DNA of 64,000 nucleotides from Craspedostauros australis (lineage: Eukaryota > Bacillariophyta > Bacillariophyceae > Mastogloiales > Achnanthaceae). The stretch spans positions 3,521,501 through 3,585,500 of the forward strand of contig JAMXDE010000004.1 of assembly GCA_026770025.1 (NCBI GenBank). The letters are read 5' to 3'. The notes under the pieces were generated by a model. That model made no database searches and was not told the DNA's origin. It was given only the letters and a program-made list of their open reading frames with translations. Shown here in pieces: positions 10,231 through 19,439 of this stretch (positions are counted from its first letter, which is position 1; each line of letters begins with the position of its first letter). A program made the translations under genes and the position numbers.

Positions 10231-10808
10231 GGCACACAACATGCCATGTGCCCGCAAGGTGTTGGGATGCCATCAGGCGGCCGGTCCAAGCACACAACAC
10301 ATTGATGGCGACCGGTTGAGTGTCCACCATTGAGCTGCTTCGGGCGCTGTCGCGAATGCGCGGCATCCTGTGTTCCACTTTCGGAGGTGCCACTCCCGTC
10401 GCCGTTGCTGCATTCGTCCATGATTTGACTCGTGGTGGATTCGTAGAGGCGTGTCGGTAGCAGCTTGCTGTTCTTGCATCCCGTACGCGCTGCCATAAGC
10501 ATCGCCCGGATCAATGCGACGTCATCGTCGACCTGCAGATTGCCGTTTCGTGCTTCCATTCCATCCGTCTTCTTTTCGTCAACCACGTCACCGCCGCACC
10601 TATCGTCGCTGGCGTTATTTCTCATGTCTCCACCCAACCCGCTCACCCCGTCTCCGTCTTGGTCGTAATCCACAAAATCGGAGAATATGTTGTCATCAGG
10701 ATTGAACATGAGATCGCGGTTGTCATCTGCCTTGGCTCGGCTTGTCACTGCCAAGAAAGCACTGCCGTCCGCATCTACACCACCACGTAGCAACAGTTCG
10801 CGAACTAG
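10134..10808 (-). pseudogene. C-terminal part of an ankyrin-RING protein, cut off by a transposon
   Basis: From the transposon edge the minus strand reads VRELLLRGGVDADGSAF, the second half of an ankyrin repeat. An acidic linker follows, then a C3HC4 RING finger near the end: CVVC, then CGHMACCVPC, then CPIC, finishing at ARVS. RING domains of this kind act as E3 ubiquitin ligases, with ankyrin repeats choosing the target. Removing the element at 10809-11773 and one CTAG copy restores the frame with the ankyrin segment upstream (GHAELV then RELLLRGG). As it stands the RING part has no start codon of its own. Whether it is still expressed by splicing across the element is unknown. Confidence 0.75.
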
Positions 10809-11773
10809 TGCCTCGAAGAGCCGGCTGTAGCCAAACAAATTGGCGATGTTTGGCGATGTTTGGATCACAGAAACTGCTCTGTAGAATGTAGTACATTTTC
10901 CACGTAAGTCCTGAACAAAAAAAGGCTAAAAACAGCATCAACCAAAGTTAAACTCTCCGGACTTAGCTCGTGTGCGTGTTACTGTACTCGTCTTTCTATT
11001 GTAGCATCATATGGCGTTTATATATACAATACTAAAGTTTGGTGTCTGTTGCTCTCTTTCTTGGTGAGCGCTGATGTGATCTGTCAAGCACCCCCATCAT
11101 TCACGGACGTTTTTGGCTTCTGGTTGGCTTGTTTTCCTGTTCTGGTTGTTCCAAACAACTGATCCAACCATCGATGACGTCATGATGACGCAAGCATTGG
11201 AACCAGACTTCTCCAAACTTGCCGCCGAAATTGGGGATCCGAGTGGTCAAATATCGTTCCGACCTCCATGGGAGCACTAAACGCAAGCATACCTCCATAT
11301 CATCGCACTCAAACACAATATAGACCATATGGTTGTGACCAACTCGGAGAGAGGATTCTGAAATGATATCTATTGTGCAGATTGGGCCAAAGACCGCTAA
11401 GTCCGGAGACTTCAAAGATGGCGAGTCGAATTTCTCGAAAAAAGAGGCCAGATCCTACCGGACTCCTGTAGAATTCTACTTGTAGCCAAACATCGCCAAA
11501 CAAAACCCGGTCCGTCCGTCGTCCGAAGGCAAAACCACACCAAGGGGGTCAACAAACACAAAAAGATCGACTAGATAGTAGTAACAACAAGATAATGCTA
11601 TTGCTTGCCTGGATAGCCCTGAGTCTTAAGTTTAGGTAGATGCAAAGAGATATTCGATTGAGTGTCTATAACTTTAAGTCTGAGTTTGGGAAAAATGGGT
11701 CCAAAATCTGTAGCCAATCATCGCCAAACATCGCCAAACATCGCCAAACATTTGGGTCCGGCTCTTTGAGGCA
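10809..11773. mobile_element. 965-bp inverted-repeat transposon (non-autonomous, MITE-like)
   Basis: Both ends read TGCCTC(G/A)AAGAGCCGG inward (16 bp with one mismatch), and both are flanked by CTAG (10805-10808 and 11774-11777). If TA is taken as the duplicated target, the inverted repeat becomes 17 bp starting GTGCC, which would fit a Tc1/mariner-type target. If CTAG is the duplication, the superfamily is open. Inside each end lie tandem copies of a 10-bp unit (TTGGCGATGT) in opposite orientation, with a further copy near 11480. The longest internal frame (about 100 codons, minus strand) has no recognisable transposase motif. It sits inside an ankyrin-repeat codon of a host gene. Confidence 0.85.
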
Positions 11774-12278
11774 CTAGCTCCGCGTGACCGCCGAAGCAGG
11801 CCCAGTATAGGGGTGATCGACCTTCCGTTGCTGGTTGATTCGCATTGTTGGCCATGCCATCACTCGGGGCGATGCCAACTGTGTAGTTGTGCGGCGTTGT
11901 CCCGAACATGTCCTTGCCACTCGACAGCATCTCCACATCGTTGGGTGTCGCATCGCCCCGATCTATGATGGCAAGGCAGACTTCCATATCGCCACGCTTG
12001 GCTGCCTCCCAGACATCCATCTCGTCATCGTTGTCGCCGTGGTTATGGTCGTAGTGGGAGTCTACAGCGTTGGCATGTTCATCTTTCTTTCGATTCTCAT
12101 TGCTGCTGCCTTTCTCGGGGGTTCGCGCCATCCGGTCGTCTTCAGCCTGCCCAATTGATACAGCTGCCGATGCCACGGAAAAATCATCCTTCCTTGATTG
12201 ATTGGGGTTCGCTGCCTTACCATTACCCTTGCCCCATCCCTTCAACCAGGACTGCTGTTTTTTTCTTCCGTTTCGCAT
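11774..12278 (-). CDS. Ankyrin-repeat segment (N-terminal side of the split ankyrin-RING gene)
   Basis: The minus-strand frame has an ATG at 12278, though that may be internal to a longer gene. It encodes a basic Lys/Asn/Gln-rich start, an acidic His/Asp/Asn stretch, then ankyrin-type sequence: DVWEAAKRGDMEVCL and SPLYWACFGGHAELV. It runs into the transposon, and the frame stops there at 11718. The next half-repeat is found beyond the element at 10804. The frame overlaps the 3' end of the Tudor-like ORF by 56 bp in a different phase, across a run of seven A. Removing one A would fuse the two, so this is probably the middle of a single gene. Confidence 0.65.
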
Positions 12279-13107
12279 GAAGCTGTTTCACCAACACAAC
12301 CTCTTTCACCAATGCCTCCTCGATCCACGCCGCAGGATCCGCCGCCAGCCTTCGCAGATCATCATTCGTCGTACCGCATTGGATGGACCCATCTTCCCAT
12401 GCGACCGTGTAAGTGCCGTCATGATCCAAACTCCGAATCCTGCACAAGTACCATTGTCCAGTATTCTTGTACCGTCCGTACAGGGTCGGTGCCTCGCAGG
12501 CAAAGAATACAGCACTCAATTCGCCGTCCTCGATGGTGATGTCTTGCGACGGATTTGCGGATGTTCGTCGAACGCTACGAAAGGTGGGCCGTGCCAGAAG
12601 ATGCTTCGAGATGCGAATATGATGCAAGGTGGATGATACCCCCGAAACGGGAGCATCTCGTTGCTGCTGTTGCATCTGCTCTTCCTTCATCATGGTGCGT
12701 TCAATCGCGACGCTGCGTTGATGTAGGATACGTTGGAGACTCTTCCCCACGTACGGCTTGGCGATGGTGTGGGTGGATCCGTCCTCCCAAACGATGATGA
12801 CGCTTCCGGTGCGAGCATCATATTTCTGAACGCGACAGAGATACCACGAGCCCGTCATGTTGAACAAACCGTAGAGAGTGGGCTTGGGGCACTCCAGGAA
12901 GTTGAGATGCAGTGCGCTGGGGTTTCCGCCGAACATGTGCGTTGTGGATGTGGTCGGGGTGAAAGTCGGCTTCACGTCCATGGTGTGCTCCGCGTCAGGG
13001 ATCCTATCGAAGGGTGGCGATGACAGATTCCATGCCCGCTTTGCAGCGCCATGATCTGGGCTCAATCCCTTGTCGGATCCTCTTGCGTGGGATTGTGATG
13101 TTCCCAT
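12223..13107 (-). CDS. Protein with two Tudor-like repeats
   Basis: Start ATG at 13107 (MGTSQSHA). The MG-x-x-x-S start resembles an N-myristoylation signal. The protein is 294 residues if read alone. Two similar modules are seen: PTLYGLFNMTGSWYLCRVQ..WEDGS at about residues 75-120 and PTLYGRYKNTGQWYLCRI..WEDGS at about 210-255. The alternating Trp/Tyr and D-x-G turns suggest small SH3/Tudor-like barrels that bind modified peptides, as inference. Between them is a Gln-rich linker. The frame ends 56 bp inside the ankyrin frame. With one A fewer in the seven-A run (minus strand of 12258-12264) it would continue into ankyrin and then RING, giving a Tudor-Tudor-ankyrin-RING protein. Confidence 0.65.
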   Translation of the reverse strand: MGTSQSHARGSDKGLSPDHGAAKRAWNLSSPPFDRIPDAEHTMDVKPTFTPTTSTTHMFGGNPSALHLNFLECPKPTLYGLFNMTGSWYLCRVQKYDARTGSVIIVWEDGSTHTIAKPYVGKSLQRILHQRSVAIERTMMKEEQMQQQQRDAPVSGVSSTLHHIRISKHLLARPTFRSVRRTSANPSQDITIEDGELSAVFFACEAPTLYGRYKNTGQWYLCRIRSLDHDGTYTVAWEDGSIQCGTTNDDLRRLAADPAAWIEEALVKEVVLVKQLHAKRKKKTAVLVEGMGQG

Positions 13108-13138
13108 TGTGATCTGTTTGTCGATGAAGAGATATCTT

Positions 13139-13345
13139 CGGACTGCGGCTGCTGTGGACGGGACTTCTTGGCTGCCTGCGACGTTGGCATGCGAGTTGCA
13201 CCTGCATTTCCTCGATCTGATCCTCAGGACGAGTACTGCACCAACATTGAAATGCCAGATGGGATCTGTGCAAGAGGTCGAGGCGCAACTGGTGTACGAC
13301 CTCCAGGTCGCAGTTGATGCACTCACGATAACACTAGTTGTGGAG
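13139..13345 (+). repeat. Dispersed gene-fragment repeat, copy A
   Basis: The part 13139-13290 is similar to 25276-25434 (copy C). The part 13299-13345 is a 47-bp perfect match to the reverse strand of 22867-22913 (copy B). Read on the plus strand it encodes LHLHFLDL..RTSTA..LKCQ and then LQVAVDALTITLVVE, in a frame also open in copy B. It may derive from a multi-exon membrane-protein gene. It lies immediately upstream of the Tudor-like gene start. Confidence 0.7.
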
Positions 13346-15531
13346 TGTTTTTTGAGTTTTACTCGTGATGAGTCGTGATAAAGTAGACTAAATTAGAGCA
13401 CACCCAAAACCATCCAAACAACTGCTTATGATGTTATATCTCAACAACGCACCATTTAAAATTAAAACTAGACAGTTCATTCGGACGCTTGGCTATCGTT
13501 TATTCTGAATATCTTAGTTAAATTTGTATGAACTTTATTTTTAATGTCGTTTTGGCTTGCTGTCTGTCAGGTGGTGGGTGCAAAAAATTCTCGATGGCAC
13601 CATGCTGCCCTACCTTCACCACCCATGATCATCATTATCATCCCTGGCATTTTCACAATCTGCGCACCACACTGGCTCCGGATACCCCCCATCTATCCAC
13701 TCCATGAAGATCCTGCGCAGATAGCCGCATCTCATACTCCAAACTGTCCCTGCACTGAAACGCAGAATTTTCGAACACCCGATTCCGACACGGATGCCGT
13801 TCGGATTTGGATCCGTATCTCGTCGATACGATCCTTGCAGCTCCTTCACATGCCCCTCATGCGTTCCCACATTCTCTGGCGACACACTGATGTGTTCAGA
13901 ATGGGTGGGGCGCTCATACCTCCAAAGGTGCACCTCCATGTGATGATGCCATCATGATGTTTTTCCGACACCCAAAAAAATCCCTTTCGTGTGCATCCCA
14001 GGCTGCAGCCTCTTCCAGACCGTATCTGCGCAGGATACTTCGCCATGGCCATCTTGAGTTGATTCCTAACACATCTTGAATGGGTGGTTTGGCGATATGG
14101 GTGACTTTTCAATGGCACCCATCACCAGCGAAGTCACGTGATGTGTCCGCCGCCACCCGCCAAAAAACTCTTGCCCGCCACTTGTTTCTTGCGGAGGGCA
14201 CCTTCCAGGCCACCCCCGACCCTCAAACTTCGTGTGCATCTTCACCGTATCCTCTTGGATACGTCTTGCCCATCCATGGTCGTTGGAATGGCCTGTGCAT
14301 TCCAGGCAGAGACCATATCCAATGAGCATATTTTCCTCCGAATCGTGCCGTGTGCGCGTGGGCCTGCCACGGCCCCAAATAAGCCAAGATGACATCCCGC
14401 TCTCGCTCATCCACCAAACTTTCCATGGCGGTTCCGCCTATGCCCTCAGATCTTGCACTGGACCGCTGGTTGTGGCAGTGCCGTCGATGCCATTCGACAG
14501 CGCTTGTGGAGTTTTGTTGTGTTTCTCCATTGTCGTGTTGTTGTGTTGTGTTTGGTGTTCTCAAACAGTTTTTGCTGTTGGGGGCCATGGAGATTAACCA
14601 CAATTCTACCAAATGCGCCCATCAATGAGAACACTTTGCGAGTCCCGAATTGCACCTCCATTCCACAACGACACAGCGAAGGCACAAAATCCTCCTCACA
14701 AAATGGACAACGGAAACATTGCGCATCTGCGACGAGCTGCTGTTGATTCTCTGCTGCTTGTAGTCATAGCTTACACAGAATGTAGAATGACTGTGACCTT
14801 CCCACAAAGGAAAGAGTGGATGGTACAAGGCACCTTGTGACCATCCTCCTGTGTTGTTCATGCCGTTCTGTGGTGCGCTGCGCCGTGCTGCGCGTCAATG
14901 ACTGGTGCTGTGCTGTGCTGTGCTGTGCTGTGCTGTGCTGTGCTGTTCTCCTTGTGTGCCTGGTGTGCGTCGCGACCAGCCAATCTCGTACAATCAGCTT
15001 GCAACCTCTATTGACACACAGCTAGTATTCACCATGAGTTCCCTTGTTGTTAGACCATGTGTGCTGAATCAATCCAATCGTTGTTCGAGTTTTGAGTCCT
15101 TTGTGTCAGTCACACTTCGTTTCGAAAGATCCAAGAAAACTACTCGATAGAATTCGGAAAATGTGATGCGGGTTTCAGACCCAAGACAAAATTAGGAAGA
15201 TGATCCAAGAGGATCAAAGAGACTCTATTAGACCTCCAAACATGTGTCATTGCACATGTTTGGACACAGATACACTAATTAGCAAGAGTAACCAGAAGTT
15301 TGGCATGGTTACAACACGATGGACAATGGTGAATAGCACCATTAGTGGAGCCAAGAAGTAGAAAACAGGAAGATGATGAGCTCTTATTGATGAGCTCATA
15401 ATCTCAACAAACTTAACTTTGTAAACCATCACTTCAAACAAGCACACACAATAACACAGTTCTATCAACCTTCACCAACATTGGACGTAGTTGTATCATC
15501 CCGCAACCACTGAACTCTTCACCTCGCAAGC
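13346..15531. other. Long intergenic stretch
   Basis: No supported gene. Minus-strand frames around 13620-14400 carry two short similar Cys/His patterns (CADC..NDDHGW and CLEC..NDHGW) that could be remains of a repeated zinc-binding protein, but frames are broken and the match is weak. An imperfect palindrome CAAACATGTG..CACATGTTTG lies at about 15238-15262. Confidence 0.4.
14905..14946 (+). repeat. Pentanucleotide microsatellite (GTGCT)n
   Basis: About eight uninterrupted copies of the five-base unit GTGCT. Confidence 0.9.
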
Positions 15532-18078
15532 ATGCTGCGCGCTGGTGACTGTGTGAAGGTGGCATCCCACCAGAGCTCAAGCGGCAGGGTCCATGACCTG
15601 GGCGTATGTCATGTTGATTTTGCAATGAAGCAGACCACGGACGGCGCTACAGTCAAACGCAATGGGCCTCTTGCACCAGGAGAGGTGGCAATGGTCATGG
15701 TGACCCCAGTGATGGGGCAGAGCCGAATGTATGTTGTTCGCGAGGATCTGTGCACACCACACAGCCTCGCTACCTTCGCACGGACTCGCACTGCTGGAGG
15801 CCTTGCTAAGCCTTCCCTCCTTTCTCCCCAGCATCACTCCGTCGCTGCCACGCGTGTCAACAACAAGGCTAAGCCCCCCACACCATCCCCAACTACCACA
15901 GAATCGCAAGAAGCCAAAATCGCCGCTTTTCTCGAGGTCTCGCGGCGTCAGAAAGCAACAGCAATCGCCCAGCTCACGAACCAGATGAAGAAAGGCGCGA
16001 AAACAAAAGGATGGTTGCGAAAGGATGGAGGGCATAGTATTGCTAAGCCTGGTAATCTTAGCAAGCGCCTTGACAAAGAAGACAATCGGAACTACACTGT
16101 TCTCTATTTCAATTTGGGTGGGATTCCTGAACATGCAGAGTTGATTGCCCATGCATGGGGTATCAACCGCACCACAGTGGGGCGCAACATTGTGAAATTC
16201 CAAACGGAGACGCTCGAATGCAAGAAGCGAAGTGACGCAGGCAGCAGCATCTTCACCTGCCCCATCAAGCAACGACAGTACTTCACGCAGCGCGCAGCCT
16301 TTGAGAAACAACTACGTCTTCGACATCCAGAGCAACAGTTCAAGAACGACGAAATTGATTCTGCCTATGCCTCTGCTTCACCGGAAGAGCTGGCATCCGC
16401 AAAAGTGCTGGCTGATTTGTGGTTGGAGCGTGGTCCCTTCCTGCAATTTGAGCTCCAGGATGTGTTGCGACGGTGCAATGGCGCAATCTCGTGGGACAGA
16501 ATTGCATGGAAACTGGCAGGCAGCGGAAACCCGCAAGTCGTTGGTCCGAAGTGTATTCGCAAATTCGTCATGGGATTGGAAGGCAGTGAGTACCGTTCTA
16601 CAACAATACTCCCTCTGATCAATGGCACCACTACAGCAAAGCGCGACATCTGGGCTCAGGACTTCTGTGTGTTCTGGGAATCAGCTGAGCTGTTTGAGAA
16701 TACGCAAGTTGTCCTTGTCCACATGGACGAAAAGTGGTTCTACTCCATTGTCGCTCGCATGCATCTGAAACATGTGCCCCAGATGGGAGTTAAGCCTGTG
16801 AAGCAGACTGTGCATCACAAGTGTCACATTGACAAGACCATGGCAATTGCATCAACAGCATTTGCCCCAACAAATAACTGTTTTGCGAAAGGAGGAAAGG
16901 CGTATAAGGTGAACTTCGAACGTGTTGGGCGCATGGTCCGAGCGCAGAAGACCACGTACAAGCGAACTTGGGTCTCGCCGACCAAGTACAAGCACCTTCC
17001 TGATCCCGAGAAAATCTCTCGCAAGAAGGGTGAACTGTACTTCCAACCACTGGAAATCACGGGCAGCAAGGAAACAGATGGTCATCGTGTTAAGCCCAAG
17101 CCGAAGTACAGCCTCAAGAAATTCTTCCGCGAAAAAGAACTCCCCGCACTGGATTCGCTCGCCAGCAAAATCAAGGCCGAAACCGGAAAGAACGTGGTGA
17201 TTCGGTACCAGATGGATGGCGCAGGGCCACACAGAGACACGGAGCTACTTAGATTCATCAACAAGGAGTTCGACAGTCGCGGATGGCACTTACGACTGCA
17301 ACCACCAAATTCTCCCATCACGAATGTGAAAGACGATGCGATATTCCCAGCGATGTCAAAACACGTGTCAGCGTATCAAGGTGAGCACCATGGAAGCCGA
17401 TTGCTTACCACTGAGGCATTGTGGAATGCTTGTGGAACCTGTTGGAAACAATTCAAGCTGGACAAGGTGGCTAGCGCGTATGTTCGCCACAATCAGATTG
17501 CCTACGCAATTTGTGCTGCAAAAGGAGGTGACGAATTTGTGACGGAGCGCAAGGGACTGCACATGAATGTGCGGAAACAAACGTCCACGGAATTCGACAA
17601 AGAGGGCAACAAGATCGGCGTTACCGTGTCTCACACGGACTTCGTGTTGGAGGAGGATGAGGCTACCCGCGCGACCACCAACAAACCAACTGCAACAGAC
17701 AACAAAGGCAAATCAGCTGACTTCAAATACGCCAAGCCCGACATCAAAGGTATGTACGATGATGCGCTCAAGGTGATGGCTGTCAGTGGACTGCAGTGCC
17801 TGAAAACGAATCTGCCAACAACCAGCAGCCTCATTCCGTTGCTGGAGAAGCAAATCGTTGCGACAACCAGAGCCAACGAGGAGGCTGAGCAACAGAAGAA
17901 AGACGAGAAGAGAAAGAAGCAACCCAGCAAGAGCAAAGCCGACATCATTGAGCCTTGCAACAACAACAGCAAAGCCAAAGCAGCACCCACCATGAACACA
18001 TTCGAAGTGGCCATGTTCGTTGGCAAGGACGAGCATCACAGCAAAGCAGAGCAGGATACCAACACAGCAGAGATGTAG
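15532..18078 (+). CDS. Tc1/mariner-superfamily transposase, intact ORF
   Basis: 848 residues, intronless. A helix-turn-helix is likely at residues 201-223 (HAELIAHAWGINRTTVGRNI). The catalytic core has HMDEKWFY with Asp399, YQMDGAGPH with Asp562, and PPNSPITNVKDD with the third acidic residue at about 601. These are the mariner hallmarks HxDEKWF, QxDxAxPH and PPNSPxxN. The 39-residue step between the second and third Asp matches the plant-type mariner group. Extra length lies in an N-terminal module (1-75), a Pro/Ser linker and a Lys/Ala-rich tail. No terminal inverted repeats with TA were found by eye within about 400 bp on either side. It is either a transposon with distant ends or a domesticated gene. 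The frame is fully open, so it is recent or under selection. Confidence 0.8.
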   Translation: MLRAGDCVKVASHQSSSGRVHDLGVCHVDFAMKQTTDGATVKRNGPLAPGEVAMVMVTPVMGQSRMYVVREDLCTPHSLATFARTRTAGGLAKPSLLSPQHHSVAATRVNNKAKPPTPSPTTTESQEAKIAAFLEVSRRQKATAIAQLTNQMKKGAKTKGWLRKDGGHSIAKPGNLSKRLDKEDNRNYTVLYFNLGGIPEHAELIAHAWGINRTTVGRNIVKFQTETLECKKRSDAGSSIFTCPIKQRQYFTQRAAFEKQLRLRHPEQQFKNDEIDSAYASASPEELASAKVLADLWLERGPFLQFELQDVLRRCNGAISWDRIAWKLAGSGNPQVVGPKCIRKFVMGLEGSEYRSTTILPLINGTTTAKRDIWAQDFCVFWESAELFENTQVVLVHMDEKWFYSIVARMHLKHVPQMGVKPVKQTVHHKCHIDKTMAIASTAFAPTNNCFAKGGKAYKVNFERVGRMVRAQKTTYKRTWVSPTKYKHLPDPEKISRKKGELYFQPLEITGSKETDGHRVKPKPKYSLKKFFREKELPALDSLASKIKAETGKNVVIRYQMDGAGPHRDTELLRFINKEFDSRGWHLRLQPPNSPITNVKDDAIFPAMSKHVSAYQGEHHGSRLLTTEALWNACGTCWKQFKLDKVASAYVRHNQIAYAICAAKGGDEFVTERKGLHMNVRKQTSTEFDKEGNKIGVTVSHTDFVLEEDEATRATTNKPTATDNKGKSADFKYAKPDIKGMYDDALKVMAVSGLQCLKTNLPTTSSLIPLLEKQIVATTRANEEAEQQKKDEKRKKQPSKSKADIIEPCNNNSKAKAAPTMNTFEVAMFVGKDEHHSKAEQDTNTAEM

Positions 18079-19439
18079 CTGCAAATCAAAGTAGTAGTAT
18101 TATATGTTATAGGCACACCTGTGATTGGAGTGCCTGTGTGCACATCGTCTGTTTGATGGCATGGAGGATTGTGATGTGTGATGTGTGATGTGTGATGTGT
18201 GGTGTGTGGTGTGGTGTGGTGTGGTGTGGTGTGGTGTGGTGTGGTGTGGTGTGGTGTGGTGTGTGATGTTTGTTTTGTGTTTTGTGACGAGTGGTGTGAA
18301 TTGTGTGACGCGGACCGTATTTTTGTGTCGTGAATGGTGTGCGTCGTGGAGCCATCGCGTCGTGGAGCCGGCACGTTGTGTTGTGCCGTTCTGGTCGGAA
18401 AATTTCCATCCGAACCACACACAAAAACGCTCCAAGGCCTCAACTGCGTCGATCGGAGCGCCAGCACAATCGGTGTGTGTCGCACAAACCAATCGAATGG
18501 CAAAGCCTCCTCTTGGTTGGTACCGCACTCGTACATCTGTACCACATCGTGCCATGCCAGTATTCCGCTTTCTCTTCATCACACATGTGCAACCCTCGCG
18601 ATCGTTGCTGCCATCAAGTCCAAGCGTCTGTACTCGTCACTGGAGCACCAACGATGCATCCTCTGATCATTCATCTCTGCTCGTGCCCTGCCGACGGCGC
18701 TGCCACTAGCACAATCGTCATGTATTGGTAGAGTAGAGTAGAGTAGAGTAGAGCGCAACGAATCCACACCATACCATGCTCATATGCTATACTATGCTAT
18801 GTTGTGATGTGCTAGTGCAGCTCCTATAATATGTTACATTCGATGAGCTATTCCGTCGTCTGCGTGCTGAAGACGAACACGCAGGATGCCCCCTTCTGCA
18901 GATACAGACGTTCTGGGTAACCAAACGTGGCATCACCGAGTCTTCGTTTTAGTTCGCACATAACGTTTCCTCGCTGAGCTGGCCTCGAACAAGACAAGTT
19001 TAGAATACTCGACGAGTTGTACGACAAGAACGCAAGTGCACTCGTATGGATGTCTGGACGGAGTGGTTGAAACTGTAGTCAAGTTGTGTGGTTCATCTTC
19101 GGATATGCTCCCTTGAAGTCATGGGCAAAGGTACCATATCATGCTATACTAGCACATGGAAGTACGAGAATGCACAACTGGCAAGGCGCAGCACAGCACA
19201 GGATGCAAACGATTGTTCCATGACTGTATTGTAACATGTATTCTATTCTTCGATCATCGTGCCATATGCAACGATGGAGTTGAGTTGAGCCATTTGTTCT
19301 GAATATGGATCGCATCCATGCTGTCTTGCCGCTGCGGAAGATGCGACCGTATGAGCATGGGCGTACATGTGGATACGTCGTGATGTTTGTACTCCCACTC
19401 CTGTTCGCGCCCTGAGAGTGCGGTCAGCCATTTCATTTT
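18079..19439. other. Intergenic with microsatellites
   Basis: No supported gene. Contains the GTGTG array and a (GAGTA)n tract at 18728-18753. The apparent His/Thr-rich frames here are translations of the GTGTG array. Confidence 0.5.
18170..18266 (+). repeat. Pentanucleotide microsatellite (GTGTG)n with flanking GTGAT variants
   Basis: Tandem GATGT units grade into about fifteen copies of GTGTG. Confidence 0.9.

Noticed and set aside
11101-11415. A DMEVCL match between the transposon's internal frame and the ankyrin repeat
   Set aside because: Only about six residues match, with no flanking similarity; judged chance.
10809-11773. The transposon as an introner that is cleanly spliced using its target duplication
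   Set aside because: Splicing from the GT just after CTA to the AG of the second CTAG removes 970 bp and shifts the ankyrin-RING frame, so simple terminal splicing does not restore the protein. Internal splice sites remain possible.
18036-18582. His/Thr-rich minus-strand proteins at 18 kb
   Set aside because: They are translations of the GTGTG microsatellite.
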